64,000 nucleotides of DNA from Caenorhabditis remanei (Eukaryota; Nematoda; Chromadorea; Rhabditida; Rhabditidae): positions 4,092,001-4,156,000 of the forward strand of contig NC_071329.1 in NCBI RefSeq assembly GCF_010183535.1, given 5' to 3'. Positions 12,247-23,997 of this stretch are shown here, piece after piece (position 1 is the first letter of the stretch; each line of letters opens with the position of its first letter). Both the position numbers and the translations under genes were made by a program. Below the pieces are notes generated by a model, which saw only the letters and a program-made list of their open reading frames with translations, ran no database searches and was not told the DNA's origin.

Positions 12247-12262
12247 CTATCTTATCTTATCT
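12247..12262. promoter_or_regulatory. Tandem GATA-type sites upstream of F-box gene 1
   Basis: CTATCTTATCTTATCT is AGATAAGATAAGATAG on the minus strand, that is overlapping WGATAR sites 85 bp before the ATG. The same block is found at 76-89 bp before the ATG of all four F-box genes in the window. Confidence 0.55.
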
Positions 12263-12331
12263 GAACCATCTCCATCACAGACCAGGAATTAACATTCAGT
12301 ATTCTTCCAACCCTTTCACTCCCTCCCAAAG

Positions 12332-15048
12332 ATGGATTTGTTCTTCTGGCTCTCCAAACTCTACGAATTCATCCGAATCCGATTCTACCGTTATCCTAAA
12401 TTTCCACTTCTTAACCTACCGTATGTTGCAATGAAACAAGTGATCAGATCCATGAGTGTTTCCGAAAGGTAAGCAATCGCGCTCCACTGAACTCCATCGA
12501 TTTCTTAGTTGGCGTTTTAGTAAACTTTTTTTTTCAGAATAAAACTGTCTCAAACTTCCAAGAGGATGAGGAATTACGTGATCTTATCACGAGTTGTTTC
12601 TGAATATTGTGAGGTTCATATTCGCGATAAATATTCATTTTTATATTTTTCAACTCTGAATGCCATGTTTTATTGTGGGAGAAAGTTGGAAAGTTCCACA
12701 AACTCTGAAGTATTGACAAATCGGGACTATGGGATATGGTAGGTGTTGATTTTCAACGTAAATTCACTTTTGAAATTTTCAGGCTCAACAAAAAAGGAAC
12801 ATCACTAGATAACGTTACAACAATCTTTCAAAGAACTCAGTCAATTTTTCCTTCAAATTATTTCAGTCTTGTATTATACCCAATTAAAATACTCGGAGCA
12901 GACATTCAAACTATTTTGAGCATTCCTTGTTTCCAAAAGTGTGATCATATTTCTGTATACTGTGGATTTACTGTTACATCAGAATTTTTGGATGCTGTTA
13001 TGGATTTTGCAAGTTTCAAAAGAGATATAACGATAAGATGTACAAATGTTTCTTTGGATTATTGTCACGAGAAAGTGAGTAAATTTAGCATACTTGCAAA
13101 CCGGGCCGAAACGGGCCGAAACGGGCCGGCGCGTAACTCGCTTCAAATTCAATATTATGAGCTAAAATATACCAAAATGTAGATCTCGACGAGTTCTATG
13201 TCCGTGACTTGCTACGGGCCGGATAGCTATTCGTTAATGTGCCGCGGGCCGGGAAAAAGTGCCAAAAATCGCGAAAAATGCTAAAAAAACCATTCTAGCC
13301 CGGCCTGCGGCACATCCGATCCGTAGTAGGTCACAGACATACAGTGCGTCCAATAATGATAGGACCCCCCCCCCCCCTATGTTTTGGGGTTCCAGACAGA
13401 ACCAGTACAGATACAAAAAATCTGTGATGACCATTCGATTCAGGGTACAAAGAAACACTAGGGGTCAGACTTTCATGGTTCTACCTTTTTTGTTAGAAGC
13501 GCACCACCAAAAAGTCATTTTTCAGCCGTCCAATAATGATGGGACCACCTCGAAAATCGAATTTTCAGTTGATTTTCAAGAAGCTTTTTTCTTGGAAAAC
13601 TGTTTTAATCGATCGAAACATACCTTTTTTGTTGTTTTCGGATTATTCCATTATAGTTTTGACATTTTCAACATCAAGCCCAAATGTTTTCCTTTTTCGA
13701 ATTTTCACCCATCAGAAATATTCACTGTTTCAGAACTTCGAGACGAGTATCTCTTATCACAGACCACGTATCATTCTGAAACTTTCCGGCAAGGTAAATC
13801 AAGTCATTCATGATAAAAATGAATAGGGGATATGCAAAAACATTCATTTTCTGTAAACTTATACTCACGATTCTCGAACTCACTCGGATTTCTGATGGGT
13901 GAAAATTCGAAAAAGGAAAACATTTGGGCTTGATGTTGAAAATGTCAAAACTATAATGGAATCATCCGAAAACAACAAAAAAGGTATGTTTCGATCGATT
14001 AAAACAGTTTTCCAAGAAAAAAATTTCTTGAAAATCAACTGAAAATTCGATTCTTGAGGTGGTCCTATCATTATTTGACGGCTGAAAAAATGACTTTTTG
14101 GTGGTGCGCTTCTAACAAAAAAGGCAGAACCATGAAAATCTGGCCCCTGGGGTTTCTTTGTACCCTGAATCGAATGGTCATTACAGATTTTTTGTATCTG
14201 TACTGGTTCTGTCTGGAACCCCAAAACATAGGGGGGGGGGTCCTATCATTATTGGACGCACTGTAGAACTCGTCGAGATCTACATTTTGGTACATTTTTC
14301 AGCCCGTAATATTGAGTATGAAGCGAGTTACGGGCTGGCCCGTGTCGGCCCGTTTCGGCCCGGTTTGCAAGTATGGAACTTAGTGATATAAGCCTAAAAA
14401 CTAGAAAGATGTAGGCCTTCAAATTCCGAGATATTATCTACGGCGACTCTCGTTGGATACATATCGACTACCTATTATCTCTAGAAAACAGTCGGTGTGT
14501 CACACTGGAAAGGTGCTCTTTGAGCAGTGAGGATATAAATATTCTACTCAAACATTGGATAACATCTGAATTCAACATGTTCAAAATGTTGAAAATTGAG
14601 TTTGAAGAGGATCGAAAAGGAGGAGTTGTGCGATTTTGCCGGGAAGTTTTGTTTGAAGGAATAACTGTGCTGAGAGCAGTTTTACGTCAAAATCCGTGTT
14701 ATTTAATGTAAGTTCTGACAGTGTTAATGAGTCGGCCAACATTACCACATTCATTTTTTCAGCGCTACAAACTCTCAAAACCAACTGAAACGGGACATTT
14801 TGGTTTGTCAATTTCATGATCAAATTCTTAAAATGATCACAGAAAGTAACGATAAGATCAGACTGGTAACGGGTATCAACGGGACACCGTGTCGGGAAGT
14901 GCATAAAGTTCTGAAATTGTTGGATAAGAAAAAAGAATTGGAAATGAACGTGCTCGATGAGAATTCACTTCAAGAACGCCATATCTTACACATGCAACTA
15001 GAAACTTATGGAGTTTGCTTCAAAGATAATTTTGCATTTTTACAATAA
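12332..15048 (+). CDS. F-box B family protein (F-box plus FBA_2), gene 1, 402 aa
   Basis: Predicted substrate-recognition subunit of an SCF (Skp1-Cullin-F-box) ubiquitin ligase. Exons 12332-12468, 12538-12738, 12783-13074, 14415-14707 and 14763-15048 join in frame (1209 nt). The F-box lies at about residues 22-60, with FPLLNLPYVAMKQVI then SERIKLSQTSKRM. The second half carries the FBA_2-type block AFKFRDIIYGDSRWI…YLLSLENSRCVTL. Intron 3 (1340 bp) contains one transposon nested in another, yet all splice sites and the frame are intact. The C-terminus is full length, like gene 4 and unlike genes 2 and 3. The target protein is unknown. Tandem GATA-type sites upstream suggest intestinal expression, by inference only. 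Confidence 0.88.
13092..14371. mobile_element. CTTGCAAACCGGGCC palindromic MITE, interrupted by a second element
   Basis: The ends are CTTGCAAACCGGGCC and its inverse, flanked by TA, lying in intron 3 of F-box gene 1. Without the nested element it would be about 356 bp, close to the copies at 27274-27619 (346 bp) and 45913-46285 (373 bp). Confidence 0.85.
13342..14263. mobile_element. Palindromic TIR element nested in the 13092 MITE
   Basis: Inverted ends CAGTGCGTCCAATAATGATA with TA on both sides; 922 bp, two long arms. The CAGTGCGT terminus is shared with the 1242-bp element at 30629. ORFs inside it (one of 184 codons at 13259-13813) mirror across the arms and look non-genic. Confidence 0.85.
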
Positions 15049-15517
15049 AGAGCAATTCTAACAAATTCTTAGAAATGAGTGGTTAATAAATGAATTTTTT
15101 GGAAATGGATACATAACTCGCAGATGACAATGCGCCTGGCAATCATTGCAAAACCATTGGCTGAAATTCGAGGCACTTTTCACAATGATAATCAGATTAT
15201 TTCAAACAAAAAATTTGAAGTAATCCCTTTTGTATTAGCCCAACATTTGTATTACAATTGCGCCCCACTGCAAACGAGAGAGTATCGGCGGGAGTTTTTT
15301 CGCGCCAAAACAGATGTTCACTGATTTTGATCTACTCTCGCTGTTTTCCATTATAACATAAACAAAATATGAACAGTTAAGCGTATAGACTTCTTAAAAT
15401 GAGTACTTTATTATCAAAACGAATCGGTTGCACTCTGTAATTCGCCATTTACCTATATATGATTACGGTATCATTGTATCAGTTGGTTTTGTCTCAGTTT
15501 TCATTGAAAAAAAGTTA

Positions 15518-15915
15518 CAGTACTGGCCATAAAGGATGCGACACATGCCGTTTTCAGTTGAAAATGGTCAACTTTGTGACTGTGACACGGCCTCCATGAT
15601 AGTCTCACAATATTGATTGTTTATGGAGTGTATAGATCACAAATAAAGCTTCATTTTTGTAGTTGGCAACTTTTTTGTACGGGTGCATTCTAAGAAGTTA
15701 TCAATCGTCAAAGAATTTTCTCGAAAATTTTGCCCTTTTTCAGTGCTAAATGGAGACATTTTTGAGCTGTACATACATTGACTGTCTGTAACTTTTTAGG
15801 ATATGCCCGTACAAAAAAGTTGTCAACTACAAAAATGAAGCTCTATTTGTAATCTATACACTCCATAAACATTCAATATTGTGAGACTATCAGGGAGCCC
15901 GTGCCACAGTCACAA
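15518..15915. mobile_element. Truncated relative of the CAGTACCG palindromic family
   Basis: The left end CAGTACTGGCCATAAAGG is preceded by TA. Internal arms with GGCAACTTTTTTGTACGGG and its inverse resemble the 452-bp family. The right terminus cannot be found, so it is probably truncated. Confidence 0.5.
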
Positions 15916-16357
15916 ATTACAAAAATAACGCCCTACAAGCCCGTCTAACTGTCAAAATTATGTGAATAATCAGTGACAACCTGACACGTGCTCAACGTTG
16001 CTCATTTTTAACAAACAACTTCAAGAGTTGCAACTAATTCTGCTTTCCGGCCAAAACCTATAGGATTGGTATTTGCACATGCCGGTTTTTACAACCACGC
16101 TCCACCGAAATTGAGATAGAGAAAAAGATACAATTGTTAAGGGAGGAGTTCAGTAGAGCGCTAATATGATCATGTACATAATAACACGAATCATGGTTTT
16201 CTGGTTTTTCTTTTTTTCTGAACCAAACGTTTACAACCCGGTAAACGGAAATGCCGAGGTTCCAAAACTTCTGATTTTTAGGCGGCGCTTAGAATTCAGA
16301 TTGAAATATCGAGTCCGCAAACACCGAGTATCATTTTTTGTTAGAATCCGCGATTGT

Positions 16358-16373
16358 CTATCTTATCTTATCT
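16358..16373. promoter_or_regulatory. Tandem GATA-type sites upstream of F-box gene 2
   Basis: CTATCTTATCTTATCT lies 89 bp before the ATG, inside the conserved block that starts near 16305. Confidence 0.55.
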
Positions 16374-16446
16374 AAACCATCTCCACCACAGACCAGAAAT
16401 TAACATTCAGTATTCTCCCAACCCTTTCATCCCAAATTTTCCAAAG

Positions 16447-18683
16447 ATGGATTTGTTCTTCTGGCTCTCCAAACTCTACGAATTCATCCGATTCCGATTC
16501 CACCGTTATCCTAAATTCCCACTTCTTCACCTACCGTATCTTGCAATAAAACAAGTTATAGAATCTATGAGCGTTTCGGAAAGGTAAGCAATCGCGCTCC
16601 GCTGAACTTTAGTCTCACTCCGTTCCAGAATAAAACTATCTCAAACTTCGAAACGAATGGTACCCTATGTCAGAATGAGACTTCCATTCTATGACGTTTT
16701 CATAAGTGATGTGTTATCGGGTATCTTTATGAAAGAACAAGGTACATTATTATATTGTGGAAGGGAAATCCACAGGTTCGCAGGAAAATACGAGTGTCTG
16801 ACCAGCTTGGATTACGGAGAGTGGTGAGTTTTTGTCTAAAGTTGAAAACGGTGTCTGTCTGTGTGCCTAGATGTCCAGATGTCCAGAAAAACTTTTCAAT
16901 GAGACCATTGCAATGCACAGGGTCGTACATCACTAGGTTGTCGTTTTTTCCAAAAAAAAATGGAATAAAATTCAAATTTCCGCGTCTTCTTTCCAGGCTG
17001 CCCAAAAACGCATCAAACCTGAAGAAAACCGAGTTATTATTCCACCAAATCCAGAACATCTTTCCTTCCAAATCATTCAGTGTATGTCTATTTCTATCCG
17101 AGATATTCGAAACTACAATCGAGCAGATTTTCGAAATTCCCGCATTTCAAAAGTGTGGTCGAATCGTGCTCTGCCAGGGGAAAATCTCATCGATCCATCT
17201 TGATAAGATAATGGAAATGGCCAATGATAAAAGAGATATTATAACAATATACATAGCAGTGGCACAGGATTATCGACACGAAATGGTAGGTCGCAGAGAT
17301 TAACGAGGCTCTACCGATAAGTGCGAGGAAGTTGGCACCGTGCCAAGTTTTAAAACTTCAAATTACAGTACCGCTCAAAAGTATATTAAGTTGTGCCTTT
17401 TTCAGTTGAAAATGCCCAACTTTGACAGTGCGCCATGATAATACTAATTGTCCCATTAAGTAGATTTTTAATTAGTCATACAGATTGAACGTAGAGCTCC
17501 GTCTTTGTAGTTGACAACTTTTTTGTGCGGACACTCCCTAGAGAGTTTTGGTCATTTTAAGGCGACAGCACAAAAATCGGCCTATTTTGCGCTGAAAAGA
17601 GTCGATTTAAGGGAGAAATTACTTTGTCGATATGTAACTTGCTAGAGAGTGTCCGTACAAAAAAGTTGCCAACTACAAAAATGGAGATTTACCTTTGATC
17701 TATAAAATCCATTAAAAACCTACTTGATGGGACAATAAGTATTACCATGACACACTCTTAAAGTTTGGCGTTTTCAACTGAAAAAAGGCAAAACTTAATA
17801 TACTTTTTAGCGGTACTGTATTTATCATAAAATAGTATCGTTGAACGTTTTTGTACAAAGGTGGCGCACAGGGTCATATTTTTTCCATATAAATTCAAAT
17901 TATTTTCCCGCAAAACCGGAAGTCTAGTAAAGCGCGTTTGCACACGACTTGGCACGTTGCCAATTGAGTCGCGGCTCAGCATAATGCGGGACTTATAACG
18001 TGGACGAACGATAGTGAGTCAAAATTTTTCGAATGAAGCTGACTTTACTTTTATTTTTCTCGCTACTTTCGATGAAATTTCGCACAAAAAACATCGAATT
18101 CATCAAAAAGAGAAGATTACAAAAAAAATTTTGGATAATTTTTTGAATTTCGCGCTAATTTTTTTTTGGAGCAGATGGTCGTTCCATGACGCTGTGCGCC
18201 GCATTCATCCTTTTCTTTAAGCCCACTGCGATGCGTCCTCCACAAAAAATGGGCGGAGCTTGATGGAATTCCGACTTTATCTATTTTTCAGGCCTTCGAA
18301 TTCCGTAATATAGAGTATGACGATGCTCGTTGGGTGAGACTAGAATACCTGTTCTCAATGAATAATTGTGAGAATGTAAAGATTAGCCAGTGTCGACTCA
18401 ACTTGTTCGATATCAATACACTTATAAAATACTGGATTCTTTGTCAACGGGATATGTTCAAAAATTTGACAATTCGATTTGAGAAGCAAGATATTGAATT
18501 CGATTGGAATGTTGTGTTGAGAGATGTTGCTGTCGAAAAATTGGATAATTCTTCTTTTTTGATGTAAAATTTTCGACTATTTGAGATTAATTTACAAAAA
18601 TTTGCAGTGCTCAACAATCCGTTGAATTTCCCAAAACAATGCGCTGCCAATGGATAAATCCGGAGCTTCAATGTTCCATCTAA
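16447..18683 (+). CDS. F-box B family protein, gene 2, 322 aa
   Basis: Predicted SCF substrate adaptor. Exons 16447-16583, 16629-16823, 16997-17285, 18292-18563 and 18608-18683 splice in frame (969 nt). The F-box has FPLLHLPYLAIKQVI and SERIKLSQTSKRM. The FBA_2-type region includes AFEFRNIEYDDARWV…YLFSMNNCENVKI. It is nearly identical to gene 3, with the same exon lengths (137, 195, 289, 272, 76), so they are a recent tandem duplication. Both have a short last exon ending PELQCSI, about 70 residues shorter than in genes 1 and 4. Intron 3 holds a CAGTACCG-family element and its duplicated flank. An AATAAA-like signal follows the stop. Confidence 0.88.
17366..17818. mobile_element. TA-flanked palindromic element, CAGTACCG family
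   Basis: The 453-bp element begins CAGTACCGCTCAAAAG and ends with the inverse, flanked by TA, inside intron 3 of F-box gene 2. It is the same family as 4360 and 7378. Confidence 0.85.
17819..18008. repeat. Inverted duplicate of 7188-7377
   Basis: Reverse-complement copy of the flank at 7188-7377, adjoining the element at 17366-17818. The two copies are about 10.5 kb apart and enclose the complete GT10 gene and F-box gene 1. Confidence 0.8.
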
Positions 18684-19153
18684 GGTGATAGTAATAAAAA
18701 AAAAGGAAATAAATGTGTTCTGAAATTCAATCTGGACCTTCTAATTTATGACTAGTTTTTATTGGATATTCTGTTTTTTTCTGTATCACCTATTGAGATT
18801 CAATAAAACATTTAATCTGATAGTGAGAAGAGCGGGAATGGATGAGGCTGGAAAATGTCATATTATCGGTTCAAATTGAGATACGCAGACAGAAAAATAC
18901 AATTGTTAAGAGGAGTTCGGTAACATGCTCATGCAGATGACAGCACAATCATGCTTTATGGCCAAAGTTTCTGAACCAATAATTTAGGCGCGGCTTTGAA
19001 TTCAGATTGAAAAATCGAGTCCACAAACACCGAGTATCATTTTTATGTCAGAATTCGCGATTGTCTATCTTATCTTATCTAAACCATCTCAACCGCATAC
19101 CAGAAATTAACATTCAGTATTCTCCCAACCCTTTCATCCCAAATTTTCCAAAG
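18684..19153. other. Short intergenic region before F-box gene 3
   Basis: Contains the gene 2 3' region (AATAAA-like sequence near 18705 and 18800) and the conserved F-box upstream block from about 19010. A matching 3' sequence follows gene 3 at 23550-23720, as expected for a tandem duplication. Confidence 0.55.
19065..19080. promoter_or_regulatory. Tandem GATA-type sites upstream of F-box gene 3
   Basis: CTATCTTATCTTATCT lies 89 bp before the ATG, the same spacing as gene 2. Confidence 0.55.
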
Positions 19154-22100
19154 ATGGATTTGTTCTTCTGGCTCTCCAAACTCTACGAATTCATCCGATT
19201 CCGATTCCACCGTTATCCCAAATTCCCACTTCTTCACCTACCGTATCTTGCAATAAAACAAGTTATAGAATCTATGAGCGTTTCGGAAAGGTAAGCAATC
19301 GCGCTCCACTGAACTTTCGTCTTAAGTCAATCTGTTCCAGAATAAAACTATCTCAAACTTCGAAACGAATGGCCACCTTTGTCAGAATGAGACTTCCATT
19401 CTATTACGTTTTCATAAGAGATGCGTTATCGGGTCTCTTTATGAAAGATCAGAATGCTTTATTATATTGTGGAAGGGAAATCCACAAGTTCGCAGAAAAA
19501 TACGAGTGTTTGACCAGTTTGGACTACGAGGAGTGGTGAGTATCTGTCTAAAGTTGAAAAAGTGTATCAAGGTCTGTCTGGGTGACAGATGTCCAGATGT
19601 CCAGAAAAACTTTCCATTTGTCTTTTTTCAGAAAAAAATTGAATAAAATTTCGTCTTTCCAGGCTGCCCAAAAACGCATCAAACCTGAAGAAAACCGAGT
19701 TATTATTCCACCAAATCCAGGACATCTTTCCTTCCAAATCATTTGGTGTATGTCTATTTCTATCCGAGATATTCGAAACTACAATCGAGAAGATTTTCGA
19801 AATTCCCGCATTTCAAAAGTGTGATCGAATTGTGCTCTACCAGGGGGGAATTGCCTCGATTCATCTTGATAAGATAATGAAAATGGCCAATGATAAAAGA
19901 GATATCGTTATAAGGTATACAGTAGTGGCACAGGATTATCGACACGAAATGGTAGGCCTCAGAGTTTCTAGCAGAATTGCATGGAAGGGAATATTCCTTA
20001 TCCGGAGAGTCGGAAGTTGACTTTATCACAAATACCTTAAAACTCCAAGAGAAAATATCGTAGAATTCGCGAAAATCAATGAAGCATTTGTTTTTGGCTG
20101 AAGAAAATACAATTTTCTATCCTTTTTGATCATTTTTCCTTGTATTTTCGCAATATGTACCACAGTTGTCCGGAATCCGGAATTCCGCTTTTTTAAGTTT
20201 CCGATTTTCGGATTTTTTTTTAAAAATTTGAGTTTTGAAGACGACTACGTACTTCTTTTCCGGTTTTTAGTTTAATATTTTATTCATCATCAAAAAAGCT
20301 CGAAAAAATTACTTGGTCGTAAAAATTTAGCAAATACTTCTAATTTTTTTTAATTCCGGTTTCGGATTCCAGAAAATTAAACATCCTGTTCCGGTTCCGG
20401 AAATCGAAAAATATCATACCGTACAACTATTATCACTTTTCCTAAATTCCACAGTCATGGAATCTTTTGCGGTGCGGTTTCTTCCAGCTCCGCCCACTGC
20501 GATGTGTTCACCACAAAAAAAGGGCGGAGTAAACACAACTGGGTGTGGTTTTAATGTATTTATTAAAGAAGATAGAATAGAAGCTCTCCCCTGGGCTTTT
20601 ATACCAAGAACGGAGGCGGAGCTTAATAACAATATATAAAGTAGGATAGAATAGTATAGATGATGATTCACCCAGACGGTGAATCATAAAAGTGCAATTA
20701 GGTGAAAGGGGGGGCACGAAAGTAGGAGAGTGTACAGGGTGCGGCATAAATAGTGATACACGCAAAAAACGTTATAACTTTTTTCAAAAACATCTAAACA
20801 AGTTTCCTTTTTGCAAAAAAATTATTCATTCACTACAGAAAAGAAATTCAATGATGATTTTCAATCCGCCCTCCTTTCTCCCGAATTACAGCTCTCAATC
20901 TCTTCGGGTAGATACGACCTAGGCACGGAGGTAGTTGACGACTTCAGCGTCCCAGTACTTATACAGAAGACAATTCAGAGAATTCGAACCAAAATTTTTT
21001 TGTTAAGAAACTCTCTGGGTCTGATATTTCTCTTTGAAAATTTGATAAAATCGCGTTTTGGCGAGATAGGCACCCATTTCGACATTCAGGTGAACTCCGG
21101 AAAATCCTATCTGAACAACTGTTAGACAGTCTTGGAGCGGTGGGCCGACGCTTCGACTTTCTAGAATGCCCAGAAATTATTTTCAAATTGAAAACAGGCC
21201 TATCAATAAATTCCAACCGCGAAATAGGGTTTCGGATTAATTTTGGTTCCTGGATGAACCAAAATGTAAAAAGTGTAGCTAAACAGGTAGGTTCCGACTA
21301 AAACCGGGGCTGAAGGCGGATTTCAAGTTTCATCGAGAAACTTCGTGTTTTATCAGAATGTCCATAAGTGTTTTGCTATATTCGTTTTGTTTTTAATGTT
21401 CTGGACGGTTTTTATGGCCAGTTACTTTCATGAGTAAACACTGGAATCAAATAAGTGATTTTGTGCGTGCCAAGGAGGAGCTCATGAGCTATCAAAGTTC
21501 ATAAAATTCTGAGTTTTTGAACTAGGACAGTGATTTTTTCGGAACACAATGAGAAAATATTCAGCTTTAATTTCATATCTCATTGGACTATTATTGTTTA
21601 AATTTCAAAGCCGTAGCCCACTTTTCTCACGCTCCGGTCCAAATTAGACCTGATCCTCTGTTTGCCGGAATATGTCCAGGGCGGAGCCGGAACAAATACT
21701 GTAAATATATTTTCCAAGAAGGTCTTGAATATGACAATACATTCCCTACGTTTTATTCTTCTAAAGACTTGCATTTGCGGCGCTCTCACCTACTTGAAAC
21801 TCACAAAAAATCATTTCACACGCACTGATAGAGTCGATAATGGAGCTGGCTGGAGAAAAAATGTTGCCACCAGCGTAAAAATGAAAATAACATTGAGAAC
21901 TTAAAAACTACATAAAAATTGATAACATAAAATATATTTGGATGCGCCTGGAGTTATGTGCCTGAACCAGAGCTGACCCAAACATTTGTATCACTATTTA
22001 TGCCGCACCCTGTACAGTGTACAATCGAGTACACGGCAGAGTTGCATGGAATTCCGACTTCCGACTTCCGGGCATTTTTTCCATTCCTACTTCCGACTTC

Positions 22101-23549
22101 CGACTTCCGGATAACAAAAATCACTTCCGACTTCCGACTTCCGGATAAGGAATTTTGGCTCTATAGGCAAAAAATGGTCCCAACCGCAAAGAACGGTCCC
22201 AACCGCAAAGAATGGTCCCAACCGCAAAGAATGGTCTCAAAATTTTGGGTGACCCAAATTTCCGAATTACATTGTCCCAACCGCTAAGAATGGTCCCAAC
22301 CGCAAAGAATGGTCCCAAAATGTTGGGTGACACTAGTTTCAGAATTGAATGGTCCCTACCGCAAAGAATGGTCCCTCGAAATTGATACGAAAAACTTTTC
22401 ACCATTCTCTTAGGCTTAGGTTTCTCAGAAATTGGTGAAAAAATTGACAAAATCGGTTATTAATCGTATTTGTCAATTTTTTCCCAATTTCTAAGAAACC
22501 TAAGCCTAAGAGAATGGTGAAAAGTTTTTCGTATCAATTTCGAGGGACCTTTCTTTGCGGTAGGGACCATTCTTTGCGGTAGGGACCATTCAATTCTGAA
22601 ACTTGTGTCACCCAAAATTTTGGGACCATTCTTTGCGGTTGGGACCATTCTTTGCGGTAGGGACCATGTCATTCCTTGGGACCATTCTTTTATTTTTTGG
22701 GACCGTTCTTTGCGGTTGGTACCATTCTTTGCCTATAGAGCCGGAATTTTACTTCCGACTTCCGTCATTCCATAACTGTGGAATTTTCGAAAAGTGCATT
22801 TCGCAAAAATGCATGGAAAAATTGTCTAAAAGGACAGAAAATAGGCTGTTCTTCAGCAAAAATCTAACTTTTCCACTGATTTTCGCGAATTTCATAATTT
22901 TTCTCTTGAAGTTTTTGAAAGTTTGAGAAAAAATCTAATTCCGACTTCCGACTTCCGACTTCCGGGCGTTTTTTCACTTTCGACTTCCGAGTTCCGACTT
23001 CCGGATAAGGAAAATCGCTTCCGACTTCCGACTTCCGGATAAGGAAATTCACTTCCGACTTCCGACTTCCGGATAAGAAATTTTCACTTCCATGCAACTC
23101 TGGTACACGGAGCTTGAAGGAATTGAAAATAAATCCTTTTTCCTCCATTTTTCAGGCCTTCAAATTCCGTAATATAGAGTATGACGACGCTCGTTGGGTG
23201 AGAGTAGAATATCTGTTCTCAATGAATAACTGCGAAAATGTGAAGATTGAGCAGTGTCGACTCAACTTGTTCGATATCAATACACTTATAAAATACTGGA
23301 TTCTTTGTCAACGGGATATGTTCAAAAATTTGACAATTCGATTTGAGAAGCAAGATATTGAATTCGATTGGAATGTTGTGCTGAAGGATGTTGCTGCCGA
23401 AAAATTGGATAATTCTTCTTTTTTGATGTAAAATTTTCGACTAGTTGAGAATAATGTTAAAAAAAATTTGCAGAGCTCAGCAATCCGTTGAATTTCCCAA
23501 AACAATGCGCTGCCAATGGATAAATCCGGAGCTTCAATGTTCCATCTAA
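19154..23549 (+). CDS. F-box B family protein, gene 3, 322 aa
   Basis: Predicted SCF substrate adaptor, near-identical sister of gene 2. Exons 19154-19290, 19341-19535, 19663-19951, 23156-23427 and 23474-23549 splice in frame (969 nt). F-box and FBA_2-type segments are as in gene 2, with substitutions such as KFAEKYECL and KDVAAEKLD. Intron 3 is 3204 bp against 1006 bp in gene 2. The excess is made of a 1.28-kb TIR element (20735-22012) and a 1.07-kb hAT-like element (22037-23102), both insertions after or around the duplication. Splice sites and frame remain intact. The short C-terminus matches gene 2. Confidence 0.87.
20735..22012. mobile_element. TA-flanked TIR transposon remnant, 1.28 kb
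   Basis: Inverted ends CAGGGTGCGGCATAAATAGT and the reverse complement, with TA duplicated on both sides. The size and TA target fit the Tc1/mariner superfamily. Internal frames are broken (longest about 100 codons) and I recognise no catalytic motif, so it is probably a decayed copy. Confidence 0.75.
22037..23102. mobile_element. hAT-like element carrying CTTCCGA short tandem repeats
   Basis: The ends are CAGAGTTGCATGGA and its inverse, with a perfect 8-bp target duplication GTACACGG at 22029-22036 and 23103-23110. An 8-bp duplication and a CAGAG terminus are hAT features. The arms carry CTTCCGACTTCCGA runs. The middle (22170-22735) is a palindrome built from repeats of GGTCCCAACCGCAAAGAAT. 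No transposase. Confidence 0.85.
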
Positions 23550-23997
23550 GGTGATAGCAATACAAAAAAATGAAAATAAATGTGTTCTGAAATTCAATCT
23601 GGAGCTTCTAATTTATGACTAGTTTTTATTGGATATTCTGTTTTTTTCTGTATCACCTATTGAGATTCAATAAAACATTTAATTGTGTCTAATCTGATAG
23701 TGAGAAGAGCGGGAATGGATGAGGCTGGAACATGTCATATTATCGATTCACGAAGCAAATCATATCCTCCCCTTCGAAACCAATTCTCACAAATTGGATG
23801 CGCCTTCAACGCCTCCTGGCAAGTGTTTGCGTTAGATGCGACGCGGATATGCAATGCGAATTGGATGCCCGTTAACGCCATCTGGCAAGTGTTCGCGAAT
23901 CAATAGCATAATGTGTCAGTGGTGCGCATTGTGAATTTTCCAATTTTCCGAGGTCGCTTTTTAATTTTTATCTTTATTATTTAGGCCCGCGTCTATA
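23550..23997. other. Intergenic between F-box gene 3 and the unknown membrane-protein gene
   Basis: The first 170 bp is the 3' flank duplicated from gene 2. A GC-richer stretch (23760-23910) with two copies of a TGGCAAGTGTT motif follows. No gene recognised. Confidence 0.5.

Larger units (their letters stand above)
11402..12331. other. Divergent promoter region between GT10 and the first F-box gene
   Basis: The 930-bp gap separates the divergent starts at 11401 (minus) and 12332 (plus). It holds a palindromic repeat (11825-12152), related to the one at 10405, and then the conserved F-box upstream block. No other gene is seen. Confidence 0.6.
15049..16446. other. Intergenic region between F-box genes 1 and 2
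   Basis: No gene recognised. It holds a partial palindromic element at 15518-15915 (next entry). The last 140 bp is the conserved F-box upstream block with GATA-type sites. Confidence 0.55.

Noticed and set aside
13725..13732. CTGTTTCA motifs (also near 31010 and 31488) as nematode piRNA promoters
   Set aside because: They fall inside palindromic element arms, occur at no elevated density and lack the expected downstream context.
13259..13813. 184-codon plus-strand ORF, one of the longest uninterrupted frames here
   Set aside because: It spans the end of a GGCCCGG MITE and one arm of a palindromic element, and has a mirrored counterpart on the other arm; no motif and it lies inside an F-box gene intron.
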